NCBI GenBank assembly: GCA_951799445.1 | Contig: OX637289.1 | Location: 6,911,321-6,975,320 of the forward strand | Source of the DNA: Pseudisothecium myosuroides | Taxonomy: Eukaryota; Streptophyta; Bryopsida; Hypnales; Lembophyllaceae | DNA: 64,000 nt | Reading direction: 5' to 3' | Shown here: piece by piece, positions 10,866-21,512 of the stretch | Numbering within the stretch: position 1 is the first letter of the stretch | Layout: every line of letters begins with the position of its first letter | Made by a program: the position numbers and the translations under genes | Notes under the pieces: model-generated | What the model was told of the DNA's origin: nothing | The model's input: only the letters and a program-made list of their open reading frames with translations | Databases searched by the model: none

Positions 10866-13091
10866 GACAATTTGTCAGGTTGTTCAACAATTTGTCATGC
10901 ATGATCTAGACTTTTAAATGCAACAATTCGCATATATATTTATATATAATATATAGATTCCTTAATTACCATAAAGTTTTTTTTACCATAACAATTTGTC
11001 CAGTCGCTACTTAGCTAGCCAAATTACTAATTTTAAATGAGTATCAAAACAGTCCCAGTCCTCTACAACAAATTGTCCCTATACTAATGCAGGGGGAATG
11101 AGTGTGTAATGCAATACAATTTATAACATCAACAACAACAAGGCAATTTATCCAACACACCATTCATGTAACCACAACATTTCTATATTCACCGCTACTC
11201 ATACAAATTGACCTAATTATCAATCAGGACAATACTCCACTCAATACTCAGTCAATTTGTCTCACTAAGTATCTCCTGATCCTACTAATCTCAGGGATAA
11301 ATCAATTTTCAGTAAACTAAATTTATATCGATAAGTTGTCTGTACACTACTACACTATCTGCGGCCCAGTTTGGTACTACGTCAATTTGTCCTGTAATCC
11401 CGACCCACTGTGACTGAATTGTTTAAACAGTGTCACCATATCCAAGACAAATTGTCTGTTAGATCCCTAATCTAAATCTAGGCTAACACCCAGGGATTCA
11501 GACAATTCGTTTTTTATTCTACTTATTGTATTATCATCTCAGAATTTCAATCATGAAGAATTCAATTCAATTCTGGACAACTTAACTATGCACTCACAAC
11601 ACAGGATTCAATCACACATACACCAATTTGATACAATTTAATTTCATACATCAAGCACATGAGACTAAGTCAAATTGTCATACCTGGATTCAATGCTTCA
11701 TACTCAGCTCTCCCGATTTCAATCACACACACTCCTAGTTATAACATTCAACATAATTCAATTATTAAATTCATTGTGACCATTTTAGACAACTTGTCAT
11801 ATATCTCTGCCAGGTATTAGAAACTTGATCTAATTCTCTCTTATGAATCACCTCTACTATTTTGACAATTTGTCTAAGTCCAATTCTATACTGAATCTCT
11901 GATACTCATTTCAAAACTATTAACTCATGTAATAGATGTAACTTAACTACACAAAGATATAAATTAATCAAGACAATTTGTCAAATTTATGAATTAGAAG
12001 GATTTAAAAACTTAGCTGGAAGTCAGTTGATCTTCCGCTCTGCATCCCTGGCTTGGCAAATTGTCTTGGTCTGCTCACAGCCTCCGCAGCATCACTGTTG
12101 ACAGACTGGTTGACAAATCGTCTGCTTCGTTCGTTTTACGAGAGCAACACAGACAAATTGACTTCCAATCCCAATAAATTGCTATCCATTTCCTCACAGT
12201 AACACTCCGACAATTCAACTCATACACTCATGATACGAAAACTAATTCAGTCAATTTGTCTTAACATGTATTCACAACCACATAATTCGCACAAATTTGC
12301 ACCACACAGTTTCAACAACTCAATACATAAATCATGACCCATAATTCCAGCAGAGTAAGCACACACATAATTTCACCGACAATTTGTTACACAAATCATT
12401 TCAACAACCATAAATTCATCACAAGAAATCTGCACACAATTCTACACAAAGAATTTACAGTCACCTTGACGTCTCTCACAGTAGCAGAGCCTGTTCACTG
12501 GTTCGCAAAAGAATTCGACAAGTTGCCCAGTGTTACAATCCACTCATTGGATCAACACAAACAAGCTCACAATTTTATAATTACACAATCAAAACACAAG
12601 CACCAGAAAGACAATTAGTCACAAGTAAACGAAGAGATCCAATCATTGGATACTCAAGACAATTTGTTAAATTAATTCACAATTCAGAGGATCCAATCAC
12701 TGGATCTTGACTAGAAATTATAGAATGCTCAATTTAGTCCAATCCCTGGATCTAAATTTAGAGCTTATAGACAAATTGTTTATAAGAAATATTATATTAT
12801 TGAAGAAGTTCAGAGTACATGAAGACGAGACAATTTTGCAAAAGCTATTTGATAACCGAGAAAGTGAGAGAGAGAAAATGACAAATTGCCTGGCTATATG
12901 CAAAACTAAAGACAACTATTCAAACCCGAAGTGTAGAGTCAACTTGTCTTTTGCCATCTTAAACCTTTTATGTTTTTTGTTTTTTTTTCCTTCTAAATCC
13001 TTTCTAATCTGGCAATTTGTCCATATTACTACTCTATTGTGTGAACTCTTCGTCAATTTGTCTCTATTTACACTATTCACAGCAAATTGTC
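10866..13091. repeat. Dispersed 11-bp near-palindrome array (GACAATTTGTC / GACAAATTGTC)
   Basis: Clear copies start at 10866, 10887, 10991, 11068, 11251, 11381, 11446, 11669, 11788, 11864, 11972, 12055, 12112, 12152, 12250, 12378, 12610, 12658, 12770, 12880, 12938, 13011, 13052 and 13081, with further degenerate ones at 11501, 12517 and 12828. Spacing is irregular, from about 20 to over 200 bp, and surrounding sequence is not repeated. This is therefore a scattered binding-site-like motif and not a satellite. Confidence 0.8.
12636..12752. repeat. Three spaced copies of palindrome GATCCAATCATTGGATC
   Basis: GATCCAATCATTGGAT at 12636, GATCCAATCACTGGATC at 12690-12706 and GTCCAATCCCTGGATC at 12737-12752 form a second palindromic family inside the motif-array element; a half copy (CATTGGATC) lies near 12546. 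Start-to-start spacing is about 54 and 47 bp. The role is unknown. Confidence 0.6.
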
Positions 13092-14181
13092 AAAAAATTG
13101 AAAATTTCAAGAGACTACAGGGGTCCTTTGGACTTGAAATTTTTCACACATGTAATCAAAATATAGATGGTCCTATGCCAAAAATTTCCTAGAAAAAAAA
13201 TAAAGTTTCAGTCCTTGGGAGGTGTCAAAGTTGGCAATAGTTAAAAAAAATTCATAGTTACACATGTTGGGAGATTTCAAATATCTTTTCTTGTATAAAT
13301 CATCTGGACTTGAAATTTGGTACACATATAATTAACTTAAAGATGATGCTATGGTAAAAATTTCATGGTCAAAGATCAATTTTTGAGCCCTCGGAAGGTT
13401 GTCAAAGTTGGCAAATGCAAAATTTCCTTCCTTGTGATTTCAAAAACGCCATTTTGATTGGGATTCCATTGTACAACATTGAATCAAGTTTTGCATAATG
13501 TGCAACATTTCAACCTATAAAACTATCATCTCATTGCATTCAAGAAAATTTGAAGACACCTCTATAGAACAAATCTCAAATAAACCACTTCACTTAAACT
13601 TCTAAATTTCACTAAAATTACAATTTCAGCACTTTCATTTTGTAATTTTTTATGATTGGTTGAAAGAGTATTCTATAAATTCATTTGAAAAACATCTATG
13701 CATTTTCTTTGAAATTCAACTGTATGGATGTCTTTTAATAAGGATGACATATACATTCTCGTTAAAGTTCAGGAACTCAAGAAAACATAAAGAACAGAAA
13801 GGGAACTTAGAGAACACAAAAATAGTTTGGGAACTCCAGGGGAACATCCCGAAAACAGTGGGCAATCCATTATTCAAGAGCTGTCCCATATTTTGAAGCT
13901 CACTTTGTATTAAAAATTGACGTAGAAACTAGAGATTTTTGAGTTTTTGAATTTTTTTCCTTTTGACTTGTCAATTATGATTATGTCCTTCAATATCCAC
14001 CGTTTGGATTACTAGTTTTTTAAACTATGTGATGGAAAAATGTATGCAAAAATTGAAGAGTGTATTGTTAAATCGTGGGACAGTCACATTGTAGGATTTT
14101 TTAGGATGCGTCTTAGATTGACTTGAAAATTGGTGGACATATGCCTAACATGATATTGATTATATAAAAAAATTAAATTTG

Positions 14182-14321
14182 TATTATAGAGAATTTGGGC
14201 CCTCTAAAGGGCCTCGAGTTCCCATGAGTTCTCCACAAGGTTTGAATAGTTCCTGACTGCTGAAACTGCGCCACCACAGCAGGGTGACGTGGTCGGGACT
14301 CGGCCACATCAGATTTTATAA

Positions 14322-14353
<32 letters not shown>

Positions 14354-14495
14354 TTCTTAAAATGAAATTTGTTTTTTTTATTTTTTTAATTTTAAATATA
14401 TTTTTCGGACAGCCCATACCACTATTCACAACATGGGGACAGATTGGGGAACGGGCCTGAAACGGCCCTTTCTTGGCCCCAAATCACTTCTAATG
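14182..14495. mobile_element. Degenerate CATTAGAG-family MITE (family B)
   Basis: The left end reads ATTATAGAGAATTTGGGCC and the right end CCCCAAATCACTTCTAATG, with GGGCCCTCTAAAGGGCC as an inner hairpin. A run of 25 A residues at 14329-14353 sits in the middle, as A/T runs do in the relative at 47905-48194. Its right neighbour ends in CTTTAGGGGTTAA (about 14779-14791), the isolated right end of a TTAA element whose left end I could not find. Confidence 0.5.
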
Positions 14496-15846
14496 AAATC
14501 CATAGTGTAAAACTTGACCTCAAGAGACGGTCAAAGCCATCTGAAATTTTCGGGCAAGGCCAAAAAAAATAAAACTTTTCACTTTGAATGCAATTATTTT
14601 TCAATCTATACGATCAAATTTCACGAAATTTTTACTACATTATCTCATGTAAGTTTATTACAAGATCCTGAACTTAAATTTTGAAATAAAACATCTAGTA
14701 CATTTTTTCGATCAATGCATTAGAAATGGTAGTTTTCAATGTTTTTTGATGCAAAAAATCCTAGGAAATGCCTTGGGACTTTAGGGGTTAACTTCTAAAA
14801 ACATATTCAATGGTACCCCGCACTAACATACATTGAAATTGCCATAAACACACATATAATAAAACTTTGAACACATTAACTTGATGTACAAATAAAAGTT
14901 GGACATTCCTAATTTTAAATTCTATCCATATGGTATCTATGATTGCAATCACCTAGGTTTTGTATAAATTTGAATCTTACATTTTTTATTCATAACTAGA
15001 TGATTGATTGCAAATCACCAATATTTTGCATAAAAAAAAATCTATAAAGATGGTCTTGCATTAGGACAATAGTGTTATAAGTGCATTTTAATTAATTTTA
15101 AATGGGTACAAATTTTCATTATTACAATGTTGTGTTTAGGTAGATGGTCGTTTGGACATTAAACTTAAAAGTAAATGTCAAGTTTGATTAATGTCACTGA
15201 TTCCTTAAATAGAAGTCACTAATATTAGTCACAATTGATATAATGGAAAAAATAAAATCGCATTAACCCCTAAATTTTTGAACTCCATTCCGTTACAATT
15301 TTTACATAATAATGAATACTTAATTGACAATCAATGTATAAAATTTGTTGTGATGGGTTGAAATGTAACACTCTAAGAACAGTGATTTTATGCACAGTGA
15401 AGACATTTGGCATTGTATGAGGGAATTTAGTAAGAATCAATCAAAGAAAAGGTACTCTTAAGATGTGAAGAAAAGAGCATTCAAGAATATTCAAGAGCAT
15501 TGGAGAAAATCTTCTAAACTATAGTAGGGATAGAAAGTTTATGGATTAGTAATGTAATGATGATAAAGTTTATAATTTAAGTAAACACCTTGAAATCATA
15601 TTGTGATTTTTGTCATACCTTTATAATATTGATGACTATGTATGAAATATTATGAATCCTAGAATGCAATATATCAAGTATGTCAAATGCATTTATTAAT
15701 ATACATTAGGGGGGTAGGATTAAGGTATTGACAATTTGAAGATGGAATGTATTATTAAAATTCGCAACAAATTCTTTGAGAGATTGGGGAGGACAATCCG
15801 TTTGAATATGATCAAATTGTGACCCTCATCACTTTATAAGCAAAGG

Positions 15847-16097
15847 GACGCTAAACCCGTCCTACGAAGGGTGAAAATGCAAGATTTTTTAACCCCGGGA
15901 AAAATGTTGAATTTCTTTTATTTTTCACCCAAATTGTTTTGCAAATTTTGAATTCATATTTGCAATCAGAGACCCCAAATTAGTTAGGTTGGGTCTAAAA
16001 CATACCCTAAACACGGCTCAAAATACTACTTTTACCCCCGATGAAACACCCAAAATTATCCTGCTGAGCCCACTTCGTGGGCTAAATTTAGTGTCCT
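15847..16097 (-). mobile_element. Terminal module of the fold-back arm (right copy)
   Basis: Reverse complement of 8126-8377 with essentially no differences visible, bounded by GGACGCTAAACCC and CTAAATTTAGTGTCCT. See the left copy and the free relative at 52451-52709. Confidence 0.55.
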
Positions 16098-17390
16098 AGT
16101 TAAGTTATACGCATAGCAAGCAATCCAAGCATAGCCAACCAGCCAAGAATAAGTTTAGCAGCCGCCAAGGAAGAGAGTTTATTGAATGAGTTTATTCAAT
16201 TCAGTTTATAGCAGGGCATCTCGAAACTCACCCACCAAGCCAAGCCACGAACCAAACCCGCCCAACCCATCTCCACCGTCCAACCATCTGAAGGGCCCAG
16301 ATGGCAGGAGCCCTTCCTGAAACTCGAGGCTGACTAGAGATGAGGCTGGCTCTCCATCCTTAACCCCTAAATGCCTAAGGCCTTTTTTGAGCTTCTTGGA
16401 GTTACTCAAAAATAAACAAAAAACCTAAGTTTTGATAACTAAAGAACTGTCAATTTTTCTTAAAGTTGTAACAGTATAAAAATTCAAACTAGACGTTGTA
16501 ATCATCTATGAAAAGAAAACTCAACAATATCACTTATGGATTGAAAGATTATAATATTGAATCAAGAGGGTGTTGATAATGATATCGAAAGTGATTTGAA
16601 GTCTTTGTATCCACTTTTTATATGTAAAATGTAAAATTGAATTCTTGAAAAAAATATGAGGATAAAGAACATAACATGAATAACCATAATTGAGTCAAGG
16701 CTTGTCAAAATCTACTTTATAATTTTCTTAAATGAATTATGAATGTGATCCCCTATCCCCTCTAAGATCTAGTGTATTTGACGCTCATCTCTAAGAGTCA
16801 TTAACACTAAGAAATCATTAGAGAAATAATTGGGCCTCTAGAAGGCCACTTCGTAGCCCTTAGAGGACCCCCAAAGTTTCTTATTTTTTGGCTTAGGGAT
16901 TTATTTTTCCCCTATTCTCGCTCACCTTTTGTCAGGCTATCGGATGATTGTCAGTGGCTCCGGATCCAAGTTTAAGTGTTCAGTAATCAAAGTTAAGGTA
17001 CTCAAATGCACCTTAATTTGATTATTGAACACCTTCAACTTAGATGCTAATTGAACTCTAATCAAGTTGTGGAAAATAAAGCAAATGTCCAAAATAGCCA
17101 TTAGAAAAATTATCAGCCCTCAGGAGGGCTGCTCCCGAGCAGTTGAAAGGACCCCACAATTACATTTAACTTTGCTTCATGATTTGTTTTTCTCCTATAG
17201 TCGATCACCTGAAGTTGCGATGTCTGATGACTGTCAATTGTTCGAAACCCTAGTACAAATAGTTAAATAATTGGGGTTCACGTATTGTAATGCACCTTAA
17301 CCCTGATTTTTGCATACCTTGGTTTCTAACCAAATTATGAAAAAAAGAAAATGTTAAAAATAGTCCAAAGACATCTACCATCAATTTTTT

Positions 17391-18321
17391 TTAAACCCCT
17401 AAAAGACCGGCATGCATTTTTTGGCCGTATAGAAATTTTGGGCAGGTACGTGTGACTAGAGATTTCTATAATTTAAGCTGAAATTTTAGTAAAAGGTAGG
17501 CGTGAGGAATATCTTTCATATGCACTAAATTTCATGACATTCGAAAATAGGAGTCAAAAGTTATGGTCAAATATGTTACTTTTTTTCGTAACTGGGCAAT
17601 CCGGGCAGAAAAAAAAAATCACTTTTTTCAAAAATAAAAATTTGTAATTGGTTTTCTAGAGTTATATATACGTGGAAAGGTTTGAATCGTTCCATTTCAA
17701 CCAATGAGTTAAAAGTTATGAGGTTTTTTAGTTTGCGGGCAGTTATGGACTCTCTACTCTGAAATAAAATTTGAAGTTGTTTATTTAACTCAATTTTTAA
17801 TTTTTTTTGAAAAAAATAATAATCATAGGATTTATGTTGCTTATTACAACATTACAACCATTGGGATTGACATTTTTCAATTCCATAATTAAATTCTTTA
17901 CAATTTAGTATTTTGGATCATTCTCTATTTCTTCCTACTTATTATTTTTTTGTATATGTTGTACAATTCCAAATGATTTGAAAATTTAAAAGCATGTAGC
18001 CAACTTGTTTTGAAAAAATAATTCAAAGAAGCACCACCATTTTGGACATTTTTTCAGACAAATGTGACCTTGTGAAGTGCAGCTGCTCTGTTTTTTGTAG
18101 GGACAAAAAAAGGATTTTTGCCATTTCAAATACTAATCTCTTCCAATCCGCATGGTGGAAAATTCTGAAATTTTTTCCACATCTTCTAGAACTATTTTAC
18201 TATAAGATCCTATAGTTACATGTGTCAAAAAAGATTTTTTTCAAAAATTTGGTATTTGTACTAAAAATGGCAATTTTTGACTGGTTCGGTGAAAACATAG
18301 TTATGGAACTTTAGGGGTTAA
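17391..18321 (+). mobile_element. TTAA-flanked element, type II copy 1
   Basis: Begins TTAAACCCCTAAAAGACC and ends CTTTAGGGGTTAA. The interior is homologous along its full length to 54336-55268, with shared landmarks such as 'tgggcaggtac' near the left and 'aaaatggcaattttt'-like sequence near the right. About 930 bp, non-coding. Confidence 0.75.
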
Positions 18322-18464
18322 TGGTGCCATAATAGATTTAATTCATTGACAAATGGTGAGGAGGAATGTTGATGAGGTTATTTTTATAGAGAAATCAATT
18401 GTCCATGGTGAATCTTCAAAGGGTATGGGATATTTAGAAGAAAGATCACTCATTGTCATATGCA

Positions 18465-18840
18465 AGAATTGTGTTAATACTAGAATTTCAGACCTCATTT
18501 AGGCATAGTAGAATAATTTTTTTCAAAAAACTTTGAACTTAACAAAGTTAGAGAATTAAGATAGTTTTCATCTCCAAATTTTTTTTTGAGGCTTAAAGCC
18601 TCCAATAAAAATTTATGGACAAAATTTTAAAAGGGGTTGAAAGGAAGATTTTCTTTGACATTTTCAAATACCTTCTCTGAATTTTGTCCATAACTTTTTA
18701 TTGAAGGCTCTAAACTTCAAATGGATTTTTAAAGATGAAAACTAGCTTAATTCTTCAACTTTATTAAGTTCAAAGTTTTTTGAAAAAAATTATTCTACTA
18801 TGCCTAAATGAGGTCTAAAAATCTAGTTTTAACACAATTC
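18465..18840. mobile_element. Long-hairpin MITE
   Basis: The two halves are reverse complements for nearly their whole length (GAATTGTGTTAA at 18468 against TTAACACAATTC ending at 18840, then TGAGGTCT/AGACCTCA inside). RNA or single strands would fold into one hairpin of about 180 bp. Broken copies of the same unit flank 21630-21760 and 22530-22640. Confidence 0.65.
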
Positions 18841-19133
18841 CTACTTTAAACTTAACTATGAACGGTTGAGAAACTACAAATTCTAAATTACATATCCCAC
18901 GTGGATTGTTCTACCTTTTACCACTCCGTGTGTACATAAAGAGCTTCTCTTCTCATCTTCAAACACCCAAATCTAAGTGACTTTTGAAATAAGTTTGTAA
19001 ACGTGAGAGTGCTTCAATTTTTTGGCAACTAGCTTGAAAATCCACTTCATTTCGATTAATTTCATTGAATTTGATTAATTTGCCAATTAACCACCTTGTA
19101 TTCTCACGCGGCTAGTTATTAAACAGACTTCTA

Positions 19134-19549
19134 CTAAGGTAGTATGCTCAAAAAGCAACCATTTAAGGGTTGGTTTGCCTTTCTCACAGGTTATCATGAA
19201 TAGAAATATTTTTGGATCATTTTTTAGAAAAAGAAAAACGGATGTAGGGTCTAACACAAGCCTAGTTTCATATTTTTTGAATCATTTTTGAATTACTTAT
19301 GAATTTTCAAAAAACCATGTTGTAGGAACCTATTTGTAACCCCAAGTCTTCCAAAATCTGACCACTTGCAACTTCTAAAGTGATTTGAGTAAATGAAGGC
19401 CAATGATTGGCTCTTGCAATAAATAATGCTTTTCTATCAAATCTCTCAATAGCTTGAGAGATTCATTTAAGGACCATCTAATGTCCATTTTAGATCTAAA
19501 TATAGGGTCAATTTGATAAGGCTGCTTGCTTTTAGAGCAGACTACCTTA
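19134..19549. mobile_element. Family C MITE, copy 3 (diverged)
   Basis: Ends TAAGGTAG and CTACCTTA with an interior alignable to 57524-57937 over its full length, including the shared run GAATTACTTATGAATTTTC. It lies inside the nested stack and is the most diverged of the three copies. Confidence 0.6.
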
Positions 19550-20790
19550 TACCCTTATTACGGGAGTCTTGATGTCTTTTGCAATATTCACACAATCTGA
19601 CAATGCACTGTGGCTACATGCCCCTACTAATTCTCAAGTGATTAATAGAATGGTTTGTCACTCTGGAGCAGCCCTTTGGAGGGGTCAGAATTTCTCTAAT
19701 GCCCAATGCCCATCTACCATCAACAAATTTTTTTGATGGCAATTTGGAAGACTTACCTCATTGATATGTGGTAAGAATGAAGGGTGAAGAGGTTGTTTTT
19801 ATAATAAAATCAATTATCTATCATGAATCCTTGAAGAATATGCATTAATTTCATTAGAAGAAATTTCAAGTCCTCATAGGGCTGTTCCAAAGTCACAAAC
19901 TAGGCTATTAAAGTATGGGTTAGGAAGCTATGAAAAGATTCCAAAAGTGAGCAATCAGCTAATCTGACTTTTGCAAAAATAGTGAAACCATGACTATTTT
20001 TGCGACTATAAAATGTATTTGCAGTTTTTTTAAACATATGGACCATTATATCCATATTTTTTAACAGTACAACCAGTGTTTAATTGATAATTGTTTCAAT
20101 TCAATCAAATTAAATCCAATAAAGCCACTGAGTTTGACTTAAATGAACTTAATCGAACATAATTGAACATAATTGAAACAAATGAAGTTTCAAATAAGTC
20201 AAATTACGTGGCTTATTTGAAATGTAATTGAAATTAATTTGTTTCAATTAAACCAAATGAAATAAGTTGCTATTGAAGCTAGTAGCCAAAGGCAACTAGC
20301 TTCAATAGCCACTTACTTCATTTGTGAGTTAGAGGATGAGAAGAAGAGCTATTTATGAAAATGGGGTAGTAGTAAGGTTAACAACCCATGTGGGATACGT
20401 ATCTTCACTCATTTGACAATGAGTGAACTATCTTCACATTATCCCATAGTCTTTATGGATTTGTGGTGAACAATCCGCTTCTTTATAGAATCAACCTCTT
20501 TACTCTTCATATTCACCAAATGATAATGAAATGAGTCTTTTACATTTCCATCAAAAAAAAATTGGTGGTTAATGGTCACTAAATTATTTTTGAACATTTT
20601 TTTTTCCTATAATTTGATTTGAGTGCAAAGTGCATTTGAGTACAAAGTGTTGAAAAATCAGAGTTAAGGTGCATTAGAATACCTTAACCCTGATTTTTTA
20701 ACACTTTAAACTTGATTTTTGAACCACTACCAAACATCTAACATGGCAATTTCAGTAAGGTGAGCAAGTATAGGGGAAAAAATAATTCTG

Positions 20791-21512
20791 GGTCGTTGCA
20801 AGAAAGACCTGTACTAGTTATTTGTCACAAGGGGAGTTCCGAAACTTTCTTTTGCAATAACTTTTGAAGCCTAACTCGCATGAATTTGAAATTTTTATTG
20901 GAGATGTTTGTCTTGAGCGTAATCATATCTCATATTTTTCAAAAAAATTTAAAAATAATTTTATATTTAAAAATCAATTAAGTTAATATGTCACATTTTG
21001 AGTTTTAGGGGTTTTGAGTACTTTGGAGTCTCCAAATTTAATGATTTAGGGCTGAAATTTCTATGGTGTATTCCCATAGTAGTAAGTCACGTTTCTACCA
21101 AGGGAAATTTAAAAATATTCTATTTTATGTCTTCTACGTTCATGCAAATAGGGCTCCCTTGCGCACTGAACATTAAAAATGGTTTCAAGTCCAATGTTTT
21201 GGTGGAATCTCTTCACCATGAAGTCTTCCCAAATGGTCAATTTTTAGTTTCTTTGAAAATTGTTTTCCCTATTTTTTACAAATTAAAACATCCAAGTGTC
21301 TATTTTCTGGTGATTGCACTTTTCTAGTTCTCCCACTTAAAGAAATTTTTTGGACTTTTCCTTCATAGGGGACCTTCTTCTTATAGGTCTATACATTGGT
21401 TATATTTTTTATATTTTTTTAAAAATGTTTTTCTATTTTTAAAGTACTCCCGAAAAAAAGGCCCAAAACTGCCAAAGTGGAACAAAAACAGCAAGTCTTT
21501 CTTGCAACGACC
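20791..21512. mobile_element. TIR element with GGTCGTTGCAAGAAAGAC ends
   Basis: A perfect inverted repeat of about 17 bp (GGTCGTTGCAAGAAAGA at 20791; reverse complement ending 21512) bounds 722 bp. The interior has one open frame of 109 codons (20998-21327) that I do not recognise and consider fortuitous. Right-end relatives containing GTTTCTTGCAATCA occur near 1760 and 22510. Confidence 0.6.

Larger units (their letters stand above)
10476..13119. mobile_element. 2.64-kb insertion carrying an array of the GACAAATTGTC motif
   Basis: The insertion splits one copy of an internal repeat exactly. The sequence before 10476 and after 13119 joins to match the uninterrupted unit at about 9765-9800 read on the other strand. 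GGGG lies on both sides (10472-10475 and 13120-13123), possibly a 4-bp target duplication. Ends TTGTAATGTAG and GAGACTACA give only a weak inverted repeat. Inside are about 28 copies of an 11-bp near-palindrome, consensus G(A/T)CAA(A/T)TTGTC, on average one per 85 bp, on both strands. The motif is almost absent just outside. No convincing protein is encoded; a 161-codon open frame crosses the right boundary and looks fortuitous. Confidence 0.65.
7415..16337. mobile_element. Large fold-back (inverted-repeat) element, about 8.9 kb
   Basis: Left arm segments 7415-7583 and 8073 to about 9348 are the reverse complement of about 14877-16337. Most of the inner 1.27 kb reads identically when compared base by base. 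The outer 170-bp pieces differ by a few substitutions and small indels. The spacer holds a second, shorter fold-back family (about 9420-10475 and 13120-13490), a 2.6-kb motif-array insertion (10476-13119) and degraded MITEs near 14180-14790. No transposase reading frame is visible, so it would be non-autonomous or an inverted duplication of older repeats. A target duplication at the outer ends is not evident. Confidence 0.7.
17099..19701. mobile_element. Second family B element nested inside the first
   Basis: The left end CATTAGAAAAATTATC at 17099 is followed by sequence paralogous to 16820-17000 (shared TCAGGAGGGCT-type hairpin, then a shared region around 'ttgtcagtgg'). The right end TTTCTCTAATG is at 19691-19701. 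Pairing of these two ends is inferred from nesting logic; the right end could also belong to another partner. Confidence 0.4.

Noticed and set aside
10866..13091. CRISPR-like or satellite array
   Set aside because: The repeated unit is only 11 bp, spacing is irregular, sequences between are not of equal length, and the genome is plant nuclear.
12707..13192. 161-codon open frame in the motif-array region
   Set aside because: It crosses the right border of the insertion at 13119, so it cannot be an old conserved gene; composition is low-complexity, and repeats of the 11-bp motif dominate it.
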